Origin: Sporosarcina luteola
GTDB taxonomy: Bacteria > Bacillota > Bacilli > Bacillales_A > Planococcaceae
Assembly (NCBI RefSeq): GCF_023715245.1
Contig: NZ_JAMBNV010000001.1
Span: 620,001-684,000, forward strand
DNA length: 64,000 nucleotides
Reading direction: 5' to 3'
Shown here: positions 53,560 through 62,389 of the stretch, piece after piece
How positions within the stretch are numbered: the stretch's first letter is position 1
Layout of the letters: each line of letters opens with the position of its first letter
The notes under the pieces: model-generated
The model's input: only the letters and a program-made list of their open reading frames with translations
What the model was told of the DNA's origin: nothing
The model's database searches: none
Made by a program: the position numbers and the translations under genes

Positions 53560-53772
53560 GTGAGAGCGATTAAAAAGGTAGCTGCAATACTTCTGGCAAT
53601 TGCCGTCGTGGCAAGCAGTGCGGCCATATTTGTGGGAATTGATCCGGCAGTGGATCTCCTTGCTTCATTCGAAAAAGAGTACGAAAAGAATTTATTCGAA
53701 GCGGAGTACAACTTACTAGATGTAGCTGAAACGGAGAAGGGATTTATTGCTAATGCATTGAATAGGAAGTAG
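53560..53772 (+). CDS. Small secreted or membrane-anchored protein (about 67-70 aa)
   Basis: A short frame with a signal-like N-terminus (KKVAAILLAIAVVASSAAIF) and an acidic tail (FEKEYEKNLFEAEYNLLDVAE). GGGGGAG lies directly at the GTG (53560), which leaves no spacer; an in-frame ATT at 53569 would have the ideal 8-nt spacing and give MKKVAAILL. So the start may be a rare ATT. The product is not recognised. No clear terminator follows. Confidence 0.55.
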   Translation: MRAIKKVAAILLAIAVVASSAAIFVGIDPAVDLLASFEKEYEKNLFEAEYNLLDVAETEKGFIANALNRK

Positions 53773-53936
53773 GGGGACATGTCATATAAAATGAGCTGTT
53801 TTATACAGACAGCTCCATACATATTTATCTGCTAAATAAGTTCCACAATAATCCAGTAGGTGTTACTATAGTAGTGAGTGTTTTTTTGAGTCGTGCGGTT
53901 CTATTGAACTAAGAGAAGAGAATGGGAGTTGTGGGC

Positions 53937-55346
53937 ATGGAGAAGGAAGATTTAGTTTCATTGCAGCGAAATGTCCTGAAGTTGCGAGTGGAAGGTAAAT
54001 ATGAAGAGACAATTGAAGCATGCTTTCAATTGTTAGAGGCAGGTTTAGCAGCGAATGACCCGAAATCCATTTTGACTGCCCAAATAAACAATGCCGCGTC
54101 TTTTTATTGCATCGGCGCGATTGAAGAGGCGTTTTACAGCATCGATGCGTATCTTGAATATTGCACGGACAATGGCGATGAAGCCGACCGGTTAAATGGA
54201 TGCAACGTCCTTTTCCTACTACACGAATTTAATAAAGACTACGAGAAGGCAAAGGAAACACTAGAAAACGCGATTGAATTGGGTAAGAATCTCGGGCACT
54301 TCAATATTGTCAGCAATGCGTACAGCAACTATAGTATGATTCTGGCAAAAGAAAACAATTTTGAGAGCGCCCTTTCCATGGCGAAAACTGGACTTGAAAT
54401 GGCCGAGCTTCATGAACCGAGGACTCCAATATTGGAATTCAGGGTGAAGCTGAACATTGCAAACGCTTTAATTGGCTTAGAAGAACTTAAAGACGCAGAA
54501 CAACTCGTAAAAGAGATGGTAAATGACCCGATTCTTGCTTCCTTCATTCGAGAAAAAACGCAAGTACATGATTTGTACGGACGTTATTTAATGCAGAAAA
54601 AGATGTACCGGGAAGCATTGCAAGCATACGACACAGCGAAAGAGCTTGCGGAAAGCTATAATGACAGGAATTTGCTCAAAGGCATTTTGGAAAAGAGATG
54701 CAAGCTTTGTGATCTAATGGACGATGTGCAACGTGGTTACAAAGCCCAGCAAGAATATATCAATCTGTTAAGCGATCTGCGTCAGCATGAAGTTTCAATG
54801 GCGGCAGTCAAAATAGGCGTGAAGCATCGGATTTCGACTATCGAGCGCCGGGCCAACACTGATTTCCTCACCGGACTGTACAACCGGAGCTACATGGAAA
54901 CGACGACGGACAAATGGCTTGCCGAAGCTGCTTGTTCTGGCGAAAGCATCGTCTGTATCGCATTCGATCTCGACAATCTTAAAAGCTTGAACGATACGTA
55001 TGGCCACATATTCGGCGACGAAATCATTAAGAAAATCGGACAAGAATGCGCCAGGCATATCAGAAGCGGTGACTTGATAGGCCGGTTCGGCGGCGACGAA
55101 TTCGCCATCATCCTGCGGAATCTTTCCCTGGAAGAAGCCCAACAGAAAGCGGAAAACCTGCTCGAAGCCGTCCGTTCAATCAAAATCGAGAAAGACGGCA
55201 TCTACATTTCATTAACCGCTAGCGTCGGCATCGCCGATAACGTGGGCGGCACAATCGGGACTTTCACCGAACTGTTCCACCAAGCAGACGTAGCGCTTTA
55301 TCAAGCGAAAGAAAACGGGAAAAACCGAATTTGTATAATGAGTTAA
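53937..55346 (+). CDS. Diguanylate cyclase with TPR-like sensor domain
   Basis: A 469-residue cytosolic protein: N-terminal tetratricopeptide-like repeats (about 1-285), a short coiled coil, then a GGDEF domain. The active site is GRFGGDEFAII and an intact allosteric I-site RSGD lies five residues before it. So it should make cyclic-di-GMP from two GTP and be product-inhibited. The N-terminal repeats resemble those of RRNPP sensors, so a peptide or protein may control it. I chose the ATG at 53937 because GGGAG lies 8 nt upstream; an earlier ATG at 53922 is also possible. No EAL domain. Confidence 0.9.
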   Translation: MEKEDLVSLQRNVLKLRVEGKYEETIEACFQLLEAGLAANDPKSILTAQINNAASFYCIGAIEEAFYSIDAYLEYCTDNGDEADRLNGCNVLFLLHEFNKDYEKAKETLENAIELGKNLGHFNIVSNAYSNYSMILAKENNFESALSMAKTGLEMAELHEPRTPILEFRVKLNIANALIGLEELKDAEQLVKEMVNDPILASFIREKTQVHDLYGRYLMQKKMYREALQAYDTAKELAESYNDRNLLKGILEKRCKLCDLMDDVQRGYKAQQEYINLLSDLRQHEVSMAAVKIGVKHRISTIERRANTDFLTGLYNRSYMETTTDKWLAEAACSGESIVCIAFDLDNLKSLNDTYGHIFGDEIIKKIGQECARHIRSGDLIGRFGGDEFAIILRNLSLEEAQQKAENLLEAVRSIKIEKDGIYISLTASVGIADNVGGTIGTFTELFHQADVALYQAKENGKNRICIMS

Positions 55347-55427
55347 GAGAAGAGGCTGTTTATGGCCTTTTTTTGTTGGAATAAATCGTTCGATAAATTC
55401 TTTATTCTGTTTGTAGGAATTTAAAAA

Positions 55428-55448
55428 AGCACCGCTTGGAGCGGTGCT
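55428..55448 (-). terminator. Terminator of small lipoprotein gene
   Basis: AGCACCGCT pairs with AGCGGTGCT around TGG; on the minus strand TTTTTT follows. Confidence 0.88.
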
Positions 55449-55458
55449 ACATCTCACT

Positions 55459-55599
55459 TCATTGACTATTATCCTCACGTTGCTCCGAAGGCTCTTCCGA
55501 CGGATCCGGTTCATCTTCATCAACGCCGTTGCAGCCGAATAGAAAACCCGCCGACAAAAGAACTGACATAAACGAAAGAAGATATTTTTTGTACTTCAT
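55459..55599 (-). CDS. Small lipoprotein (46 aa)
   Basis: A 46-residue lipoprotein precursor: KKYLLSFMSVLLSAGFLFGC has a signal segment and a lipobox (FLFGC), followed by a 25-residue acidic, disordered tail (NGVDEDEPDPSEEPSEQRED). TGAGGAGGGATGAGC precedes the ATG and a perfect terminator follows, which supports it as real despite its size. The function is unknown. Confidence 0.75.
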   Translation of the reverse strand: MKYKKYLLSFMSVLLSAGFLFGCNGVDEDEPDPSEEPSEQREDNSQ

Positions 55600-55729
55600 G
55601 CTCATCCCTCCTCAAATTAGACTTTATGTATTTTGTGCCATCTCTTATTAATTATTCATGTGATTTTTACAAGGGCGCCTTGTTTGTTTCACTCATAGCG
55701 GTCATTAGCGGTGAGGCTTTTTCGTCAAA

Positions 55730-55828
55730 TTAGAATCCTGGCAGGAAAAATAGAATGATCATCACGACCAGAACGGTAATATTTGCTGAAAGTGTTAATT
55801 GTCCTTGTGTCTTGTTGCATCTTTCCAT
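55730..55828 (-). CDS. Possible 32-aa membrane microprotein
   Basis: A 32-codon frame with a C-terminal hydrophobic stretch (ITVLVVMIILFFLPGF). It has no good ribosome site, so it is weakly supported. It lies in the 466-bp gap 55600-56065, which otherwise holds only the tandem array at 55975. Confidence 0.25.
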   Translation of the reverse strand: MERCNKTQGQLTLSANITVLVVMIILFFLPGF

Positions 55829-55974
55829 AACGAACGACAAACAAAGGATATTTTGCTAGTGGAAGGTGAAAGAGTTTCAAAATACGAGCAAAAAAGCTTC
55901 CCGGGAAATAATTCGGCATAGATTTTATCTTTTGTCGAAATTTCCCGATATTGACTTTCATTATTTTGACAAGA

Positions 55975-56050
55975 GCCCATTCTTTCGCGTTCAAGGTCCA
56001 TTCATTCTCGCAAGGGCCCATTCTTTCATGTTCAAGGTCTATTCTTTCAC
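55975..56050 (+). repeat. Degenerate tandem array, about 21 bp, 4 units (CCATTCTTTC type)
   Basis: Four units built on CCATTCTTTC with alternating GCGTTCAAGGT / TCGCAAGGGC tails, period 20-21 bp. It ends 16 bp from the stop of the gene at 56066. Confidence 0.72.
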
Positions 56051-56065
56051 AAAACCCTCGCGCTG

Positions 56066-56296
56066 TTAACGGGACGCCCCCTTCTCTTTATCCTCCCTGA
56101 AATACTCCGAAACTTGCACGACCCGCACTTTGCCGGTATGAAGCTCATGGTAGATTCCACGGCTGTCGCGGAAGGAGATGTATTGGTCACGTTCCGATTC
56201 GACGAGCTGTTCGGCGCTCTCCAACGAGTCGGTGTGAATAAACCTCCGTATGTAATGTTCTTCATCAAAAAAATAGGTGAATTTGAATTCCTTCAA
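56066..56296 (-). CDS. Hypothetical protein (76 aa)
   Basis: A 76-residue soluble protein starting KEFKFTYFFDEEHYIRRF, with mixed charge and no known motif. The best start is TTG with GAAAGGAG about 11 nt upstream, a loose spacing. It is divergent from the sensor kinase gene citS by about 150 bp. The function is unknown. Confidence 0.6.
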   Translation of the reverse strand: MKEFKFTYFFDEEHYIRRFIHTDSLESAEQLVESERDQYISFRDSRGIYHELHTGKVRVVQVSEYFREDKEKGASR

Positions 56297-56453
56297 ATCG
56301 CGTCACGCTCCTTTCTGTCACTGATATCGTACCCGCATTCATCCGAATTGATTCCACCTATTCCCCCATAATTGGCAATAGTGTAACATAGAGAGAAATA
56401 GATTTCCCGCTGAAGCACGCAACCGACTAGCAACTACACTTCAAGATAGAGAG

Positions 56454-58073
56454 ATGATTCGCATGAAATCGAGATCTTTGCAATCACGCATATTTTCATA
56501 CGGCGCCTTGTTCGTTTCGCTCGTGGCAATCATAATCGGTGTTTCATTTTACTTCACGATGTCACAAGGAATAGAAAAGCAGATCGGCATCCGGGCACTG
56601 AGCATTGCGAAAACGACGGCGGCACGGCCAGATGTCCGTGCTGCTTTTGAACACGATGACCCGTCCAGGCTGCTGCAGCCGATCGCTGAAGCGGTCCGCC
56701 AACAAACCGGTGCCGAGTATGTCGTCATCGGGAATAGCGAAGGCATCCGATATGCCCATCCCGTCACAGAGCGGATCGGACAAAAGATGGTCGGGGATGA
56801 CAATGAACGTGCGCTTCATTTAGGAGAGTCTTATGTTTCAAAGGCGACCGGCACACTCGGCCCTGCACTGCGCGGTAAAACGCCTGTCTTCAACGATGAA
56901 GGCGAGATTATCGGGGTCATTTCGGTCGGTTATTTGAATGAAGATATATCCTCCATATTTTTTCAGTACATCGATAATATTTCGTACATCGTACTGATCG
57001 CCATTGCTCTCGGCATTATCGGCTCGAGTTTCCTTTCGCGGAACATTAAGAAGGAATTGTTCAATCTAGAGCCTGCGGAAATCGCTAATTTATTCACCGA
57101 ACGAAATGCGCTTATCGAGTCAGTTCGCGAAGGCATCATCATGGTCGATGCGAAAGGGGTCATCACAACGGTGAATGCAGCGGCTTATGACACACTTTCC
57201 ATTCCCGGCCAGACGGAACTGATCGGCAGGACAATTCAGGAAGTGCTGCCAAACACCCTGCTGCTGAAAGTGTTGGAAACGGGGGAACGGCACCTCGATC
57301 GACCGATGGAAATCCACGGACGTAAAGTCATCGTCAACCGCATCCCGATTCGGGCGGATGACCAAATCATTGGCGCTGTATCCACGTTCCGTCTTCAATC
57401 GGAAATCGATCAGCTTGCGATGGAATTATCACAAGTGAAGCGGTATACAGAAGCGCTTCGGGCCCAGACGCATGAATACAATAACTTTCTTTATACGATT
57501 TCAGGACTTATCCAGCTTCATTCATACGACGAGGCGCTAAGTCTTATCCATGATGAAACGGCTGAGCACCAATCACTCATCCAGTTTGTGACGAAGCGTT
57601 TACAGGATCCTTTCCTCGGCGGAATCGTCATCGGCTTTTTCAATCGGGCGAGGGAACTGAATGTCCGTTTCCTTCTTGATGAGGACAGCTTTCTGAAAGA
57701 GTTGCCTGCCCAATTAGAGAAGACCCATTTCGTCTCCATCATCGGAAATTTAATGACAAATGCATTTGAAGCGGTTGATATGTATCCCGAAGCGAAACGG
57801 CTTGTCCGCCTATTCATTTTTGATAACGGGGAAGAGATTTTATTCGAAGTGGAAGATTCAGGAAAGGGCATTGCAAATGAAGTATTGGATGCTTTATTCC
57901 TTGAAAAAGTTTCGACAAAAGATATGGAAGACAGAGGTTATGGGCTCTTGAAAGTGGCGGAGAACGTCGAAGACTTGGGCGGCTCCATTACAGTGGAAAA
58001 AGGGGATTTAGGTGGTGCACTGTTCATCATTTCCATCCCGAAAAGGGGGTACCAACATGCAAAATCCAATTGA
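56454..58073 (+). CDS. citS: CitA/DcuS-family sensor histidine kinase
   Basis: A 539-residue membrane sensor kinase: two membrane segments (about 16-38 and 175-197) flanking an extracellular PASp-type dicarboxylate/citrate sensor (about 40-170), a cytosolic PAS (about 215-320), the phosphoacceptor segment ALRAQTHEYNNFLYTISG, and an HATPase_c domain (SIIGNLMTNAFEAVD, DSGKGIANEVLD and GYGLLKVAENVEDLGG). This is the CitS/DcuS/MalK type that controls uptake of tri- or dicarboxylates. It overlaps the response regulator gene by 17 bp, and a tctCBA transporter follows. Both ATG 56454 and 56463 are possible starts. Confidence 0.92.
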   Translation: MIRMKSRSLQSRIFSYGALFVSLVAIIIGVSFYFTMSQGIEKQIGIRALSIAKTTAARPDVRAAFEHDDPSRLLQPIAEAVRQQTGAEYVVIGNSEGIRYAHPVTERIGQKMVGDDNERALHLGESYVSKATGTLGPALRGKTPVFNDEGEIIGVISVGYLNEDISSIFFQYIDNISYIVLIAIALGIIGSSFLSRNIKKELFNLEPAEIANLFTERNALIESVREGIIMVDAKGVITTVNAAAYDTLSIPGQTELIGRTIQEVLPNTLLLKVLETGERHLDRPMEIHGRKVIVNRIPIRADDQIIGAVSTFRLQSEIDQLAMELSQVKRYTEALRAQTHEYNNFLYTISGLIQLHSYDEALSLIHDETAEHQSLIQFVTKRLQDPFLGGIVIGFFNRARELNVRFLLDEDSFLKELPAQLEKTHFVSIIGNLMTNAFEAVDMYPEAKRLVRLFIFDNGEEILFEVEDSGKGIANEVLDALFLEKVSTKDMEDRGYGLLKVAENVEDLGGSITVEKGDLGGALFIISIPKRGYQHAKSN

Positions 58074-58749
58074 AATTTTGATCATTGAAGATGATAAACG
58101 AATTGCCGATATCCATAGGCGATTCATTGAAAAAATGGAAGGCTTCACGGTCGTCGGTTCCGCACATACAGGCGAGGAGGCGAAAGATTGGGTGCAGGCG
58201 CTGTCGCCGGATCTTGTGCTGCTCGATGTCTATCTGCCCGATGCGCTCGGTACGGAAATCATGGGTTTCATCCACGAAAACAGCCCTGACACTGACATTA
58301 TCTTCATAACCGCAGCCGCCGAAGTCGACATCGTGAAAAAGGCGTACCGCCGCGGTGTTGCTGATTATATACTTAAGCCTCTTACATTCGATCGGTTCAA
58401 AGAAAGCCTCCTTTCCTACAGGGCGAAAAGGGAGAAGCTAGCTGGCGATGGAATCATGAAAGAGGATTCCATCCACTTCTTGTGGAATAAAACAAATGCC
58501 ACATCAGAAAATGTAGATCACCTCCCTCCGAAAGGAATCGACCCCATTACGAAAGAGAAAGTCATCAACCATATGAAGCAGGTCGAAGGAGGAATCACAG
58601 CTGAAACGCTTGGTATGGACATTGGTGTCAGCCGCTCGACAGCAAGGCGTTATTTGGAGTATCTCGTTTCGGAAAAACAGGCGTACACCGAGCTGATATA
58701 CGGTTCTGTCGGTCGTCCTGAACGCAGATATTTCATCCAATACCGATGA
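58057..58749 (+). CDS. citT: CitT-type response regulator
   Basis: A 230-residue response regulator: receiver domain (about 1-125) with acidic pocket EDDKR, phosphoacceptor Asp in LVLLDVYLPD, and the late Lys in ILKPLTFDRF; and a C-terminal CitT-type HTH (GGITAETLGMDIGVSRSTAR, then YLEYLVSEKQ). It works with the kinase encoded upstream, whose stop lies inside this gene's start. The ATG at 58057 follows AAAAGGGGG at 7 nt. A terminator follows, so the transporter genes have their own promoter. Confidence 0.92.
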   Translation: MQNPIEILIIEDDKRIADIHRRFIEKMEGFTVVGSAHTGEEAKDWVQALSPDLVLLDVYLPDALGTEIMGFIHENSPDTDIIFITAAAEVDIVKKAYRRGVADYILKPLTFDRFKESLLSYRAKREKLAGDGIMKEDSIHFLWNKTNATSENVDHLPPKGIDPITKEKVINHMKQVEGGITAETLGMDIGVSRSTARRYLEYLVSEKQAYTELIYGSVGRPERRYFIQYR

Positions 58750-58830
58750 ACAATATGAACAAAATGACGTTTACGCCCATTATTGAACTTATGGCCGGAA
58801 ACATTGAAAATAACCAACCTTCTGATAAAT

Positions 58831-58868
58831 TGATGATAGCGTATGAAAGCGCTACCATCATTTTTTTT
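58831..58868 (+). terminator. Terminator between citT and tctC
   Basis: TGATGATAGCG pairs with CGCTACCATCA around TATGAAAG, followed by eight Ts. A cre-like sequence overlaps the loop (see rejected list). Confidence 0.9.
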
Positions 58869-58888
58869 ATTCCAAAGGGGGATGCAAG

Positions 58889-59902
58889 ATGAAGTGGAAG
58901 AAGTTTAAGATTGTTGCTTTGGCAAGTGTTATGGCATTAAGCCTAGCAGCGTGTGCTAAGAATGACGGAGCAGAGGGGAGCTCCTCGAAATATCCGGAGA
59001 AAAACTTGACGATTGTCGCACCATCCGGGGCAGGCGGCGGATGGGATTTAACCGCTCGTGCAATTGCAAAAACGATGAATGATACGAAGCTCATTGAAAA
59101 ACCGATCACGGTTGAAAATAAACCAGGAGGCGGTGGCGCTGTTTATATGGCGGAGTTTGCAACGAAAGAAGTGAAGAATGACTACGCGTTGCTTGTGAAA
59201 TCTCCACCTCTGTTAATTAATAACAATAAGGCTGAAGGGAACAGCCCGTACGGCTACAAAGATACAACGCCATTGGCACAGCTGACACGCGATTACGGCG
59301 CAATTGTCGTTAAAGCGGATTCAGAATTCAAAACGCTGAAGGATGTTTTGGAAGCAATTAAGAAAGATGCAAAATCAGTCACACTTGCCGGCGGATCGGC
59401 ACCCGGCTCGATGGACCATTTAGTTGGCGTCCTGCCAGCTTTCGAATATGGAATTGACCCGAAAACAGTGAAATACGTTTCGTATGATGGCGGGGGAGAA
59501 GCAGTTGCAGCGTTGCTCGGCGGTAATGCTGACGTTATTGCAACAGATGCATCGACAATCGGACAATATGTAAAATCAGGAGATGTCCGTGTCCTTGCTG
59601 TCAGCTCATCAGAACGTCTTGGCGGTGAATTGACTGAAGTGCCTACATTTAAAGAGGAAGGCATTGATGCAGAGTTCACAATTTGGCGCGGCCTGTTCGG
59701 ACCGAAGGAAATGTCCGAGGGAGCTGTCAAATATTGGACTGAAAAGCTAAAAGCAATGACCGAGACCGACGAATGGAAAGCTGAACTCGAAAGAAACGGC
59801 TGGGAAAGCGAATACCGTGGCTCTGAAGATTTCACGAAGTACTTGGAAGACCAAGATAAAGTCATCGTCGAACTTTTGACAGCACTTGGCATGCAAAAAT
59901 AA
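58889..59902 (+). CDS. tctC: Tripartite tricarboxylate transporter, substrate-binding protein
   Basis: A 337-residue lipoprotein (lipobox LAAC, Cys22) of the Bug/TctC family. It begins after the cysteine with KNDGAEGSSSKYPEK, and has the family pocket motifs APSGAGGGWDLTARAIAK and GGGGAVYMAEFA. It captures a carboxylate (citrate or another tricarboxylate) outside the membrane and gives it to the TctA/TctB complex. GGGGGATGC precedes the ATG. It is the first gene of the transporter operon, just after the CitS/CitT-like system that probably induces it. Confidence 0.92.
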   Translation: MKWKKFKIVALASVMALSLAACAKNDGAEGSSSKYPEKNLTIVAPSGAGGGWDLTARAIAKTMNDTKLIEKPITVENKPGGGGAVYMAEFATKEVKNDYALLVKSPPLLINNNKAEGNSPYGYKDTTPLAQLTRDYGAIVVKADSEFKTLKDVLEAIKKDAKSVTLAGGSAPGSMDHLVGVLPAFEYGIDPKTVKYVSYDGGGEAVAALLGGNADVIATDASTIGQYVKSGDVRVLAVSSSERLGGELTEVPTFKEEGIDAEFTIWRGLFGPKEMSEGAVKYWTEKLKAMTETDEWKAELERNGWESEYRGSEDFTKYLEDQDKVIVELLTALGMQK

Positions 59903-59936
59903 TGTAATCTGGCGGCTTAAGCGGCCGCCTTTTCAG

Positions 59937-60150
59937 TCTAGCTACTGGCGCTGAAAGGATGCCTTATTTTCTGCAGAAATCGCAGAAAAACGGCAAATCG
60001 AACCCTTCGCTGTTCGATTGGCTCGGGGTCATAAGTCAAAGCTGTTCTGTGGCAAAAATCATTGCACCTAACGCTTCGCTTTTACTCGCAAAAGCTGTTC
60101 TTCGTTACGGCTTTGCCTGTCGCCTCTAAGCAGGCGCCATTCGCTTTTTT
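59937..60150 (+). other. Multi-hairpin intergenic region between tctC and tctB
   Basis: A 270-bp gap holds a row of hairpins: TTTTCTGC/GCAGAAAA (59967-59989), ATCGAAC/GTTCGAT (59997-60018) and CGCCT/AGGCG (60122-60136). GTCTAGCTACTGGCGC and CTCGGGGTCATAAGTC resemble a repeat widespread in Bacillales intergenic regions; that is from memory and needs a search. It could tune tctBA expression relative to tctC. Confidence 0.45.
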
Positions 60151-60172
60151 TATAAGGGAGGTGTCAAAGACT

Positions 60173-60622
60173 ATGAGTAAAACATTCGATCGATATGCAA
60201 GCATCGCTTTTTTACTGATCGGTCTTTTATTTGTCATCGAAAGTACTAAGATTGCTAGTAGCGCATACGGATCAGCGGTAGGACCTAAAATCTTTCCGTT
60301 ATGGCTCGGCGTCATATTAATTCTCTTGAGTTTGCGACTGCTGTACGAAACATTTACATACAAATCAGAGTCGGCATCCACGGAAAAACTGCAATATAAA
60401 AAGTTCCTCATCATCCTAGGGAGTGCGGCGCTGTATGCATTCTTACTGGAGAAGATCGGGTACGTCATCTCAACATTCCTCTTTTTGATCGTCACATTTC
60501 AGACGATGGAGCGTGGAAGGATTGTTCCTACGATCATTATCGCAGCGGTTTTCTCGTTAGGAGTCTATTATTTGTTTGCAGAATTTCTTGGCGGCTCATT
60601 GCCAGGATTCCCAAGGTTTTAA
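60173..60622 (+). CDS. tctB: Tripartite tricarboxylate transporter, small membrane subunit
   Basis: A 149-residue protein with four membrane segments, the TctB family layout. AAGGGAGG precedes the ATG at 60173; the spacing of 11 nt is slightly long, and a GTG at 60161 is also in frame. A long upstream extension of the frame runs through the multi-hairpin region and is not coding. The gene ends 18 bp before tctA. TctB helps hold the large channel subunit. Confidence 0.9.
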   Translation: MSKTFDRYASIAFLLIGLLFVIESTKIASSAYGSAVGPKIFPLWLGVILILLSLRLLYETFTYKSESASTEKLQYKKFLIILGSAALYAFLLEKIGYVISTFLFLIVTFQTMERGRIVPTIIIAAVFSLGVYYLFAEFLGGSLPGFPRF

Positions 60623-60640
60623 GAAGAAAGGAGTCACAAC

Positions 60641-62167
60641 ATGAGCACATTGCAATTTTTGGGCGATGGCTTCGCTATAGCCTTCCAATGGCATAATTTA
60701 TTATTTGCATTTATCGGAGTCGTCATCGGAACAGCTGTCGGCGTGCTTCCGGGCATCGGTCCGATGAGCGGGGTTGCACTCCTTATTCCGGTCACGGCAA
60801 CAATTACGTCCGGCATGCCGACAAGTGCGGCGGCAGCCAGCTCTATCATTTTACTTGCAGGCGTCTACTACGGCGCGATGTACGGGGGATCAACAACATC
60901 CATTTTATTGAACACCCCAGGAGAATCATCCTCCGTCGTCACGACACTTGACGGTTATCAAATGGCAAGGCAAGGACGGGCAGGGGCTGCATTGGCGATA
61001 TCCGCCATCGGATCGTTCTGTGCGGGCATCGTCTCCTTAATTGGCCTCGTTTTGCTGGCAGAACCATTGTCCAATGTTGCCATCAAATTCGGTCCGGCGG
61101 AGTACTTCTCATTGATGCTGTTAGGCTTGGCGGCGGTCAGCGGTCTGGCTGGAAAATCGATGACGAAAGCTTTGATGATGACCGTTTTCGGACTGATGCT
61201 TGGAACAATCGGCATCGACGCCGTCTCGGGAATTGCCCGTTTTACATACAACCAACCGATTCTATTCTCTGGTCTTGAATTTTTAACGATTGCAGTCGGA
61301 CTTTTCGCGCTCGGTGAAGTGTTCAAGACTGTTCTTGAACGGGACGATGAAGAAGGGACGATTGCAAAAATCAACCGTATTCTCCCGACGAAGCAGGATA
61401 TGAAAGATAGCACCGTGCCAATCGTCCGTGGTTCATTGCTCGGATTTTTCATCGGAGTGCTTCCAGGCGCAGGCGCGACGCTTGCTTCCTTCTTCTCATA
61501 TATGACAGAGAAGAAATTCAGCAAACGACCTGAAACATTCGGTCATGGAAATATCGCAGGCGTTGCCGGTCCGGAATCTGCGAACAACGCGGCTTCCGGA
61601 GGCGCCATGATCCCTCTGCTGACACTCGGCATCCCCGGTTCCGGAACGACTGCCATCTTGATGGGTGCACTCATCATGTACAATATCCAGCCAGGCCCGT
61701 TGCTCTTCGATGAGCATCCCGAAGTGGCATGGGGGCTCATCGCAAGTATGTTCATCGGCAACTTGATGTTGTTGGTGTTGAATATGCCGCTCGTCCGTGT
61801 ATTTGCAAAGGTCATTCAAACACCAAAGAAATATTTATTGCCGATTATTGTAGCGATTTCATTTTTCGGTGTGTACGCTGTTCAATATACGACGTTCGAC
61901 TTGTATTTATTGCTCGGATGCGGTATACTCGGGTATTTATTGTCGAAGAACGATTACCCTGTCGCTCCTCTCGTCCTCGCACTCGTGCTTGGGCCGATGA
62001 TCGAGAACAATATGCGTCGTGCCTTAACGATTTCAAACGGCGACTTCGGCATTTTCTTCTCGAAGCCTTTATCACTTGTTTTCATCATTGCGGCCGCAGC
62101 ATGGCTGTTGATTCCGTTATTGTTGAGAATGAAAGGCAAAGCAGTAATTGTGGAAGATGAAGGGTGA
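60641..62167 (+). CDS. tctA: Tripartite tricarboxylate transporter, large membrane subunit
   Basis: A 508-residue channel protein of the TctA family with about twelve membrane segments. Typical motifs are GVLPGIGPMSGVALLIPVT, the MYGGSTTSILLNTPGE segment, and GVLPGAGATLASFFSY with GHGNIAGVAGPESANNA. Transport is sodium- or proton-driven. AAGAAAGGAG precedes the ATG. It is the last gene of the operon and a strong terminator follows. The order C-B-A is standard for these operons. Confidence 0.94.
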   Translation: MSTLQFLGDGFAIAFQWHNLLFAFIGVVIGTAVGVLPGIGPMSGVALLIPVTATITSGMPTSAAAASSIILLAGVYYGAMYGGSTTSILLNTPGESSSVVTTLDGYQMARQGRAGAALAISAIGSFCAGIVSLIGLVLLAEPLSNVAIKFGPAEYFSLMLLGLAAVSGLAGKSMTKALMMTVFGLMLGTIGIDAVSGIARFTYNQPILFSGLEFLTIAVGLFALGEVFKTVLERDDEEGTIAKINRILPTKQDMKDSTVPIVRGSLLGFFIGVLPGAGATLASFFSYMTEKKFSKRPETFGHGNIAGVAGPESANNAASGGAMIPLLTLGIPGSGTTAILMGALIMYNIQPGPLLFDEHPEVAWGLIASMFIGNLMLLVLNMPLVRVFAKVIQTPKKYLLPIIVAISFFGVYAVQYTTFDLYLLLGCGILGYLLSKNDYPVAPLVLALVLGPMIENNMRRALTISNGDFGIFFSKPLSLVFIIAAAAWLLIPLLLRMKGKAVIVEDEG

Positions 62168-62172
62168 ATAGG

Positions 62173-62212
62173 AAAGCGGATTGCCTAATGGGAAAGGCAA
62201 TCCGCTTTTTTT
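62173..62212 (+). terminator. Terminator of tctCBA operon
   Basis: AAAGCGGATTGCCT pairs with AAGGCAATCCGCTTT around AATGGG, followed by T-run. Confidence 0.92.
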
Positions 62213-62241
62213 ATATTGATTTAAAACCGTTTTTTTAGAAT

Positions 62242-62346
62242 CGCGTCCTAGCGAGTCGCTAGGCGTCCAAAGCAAGCCGCTGCGCGTCCATAGTAGGTTG
62301 TTCCGCGTCCAAAGCATCAAAGCGAGCCGTCCCACGTCCAAAGTAT
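62242..62346 (+). repeat. Degenerate tandem array, about 20-21 bp (GCGTCCAAAG type)
   Basis: Five occurrences of RCGTCC(A/T)AAG or close variants at 20, 21, 21 and 29 bp intervals, with variable tails such as GAGTCGCTAG and AAGCCGCTGC. It lies between two facing terminators. Confidence 0.8.
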
Positions 62347-62382
62347 TCAAAAAAACCGGAAGAGGGGATCCCTCTTCCGGTT
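62347..62382 (-). terminator. Terminator of thermonuclease gene
   Basis: AACCGGAAGAGGG pairs with CCCTCTTCCGGTT; on the minus strand TTTTTTT follows. Confidence 0.92.
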
Positions 62383-62389
62383 CAAACGA

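Noticed and set aside
58843..58856. cre site TGAAAGCGCTACCA for carbon catabolite control of tctC
   Set aside because: It has one mismatch to the consensus and is formed by the loop and 3' arm of a strong terminator, so the match is probably accidental.
60062..60172. N-terminal extension of TctB
   Set aside because: The extra frame lies in the multi-hairpin region, is not like TctB, and a good ribosome site exists at the internal ATG.
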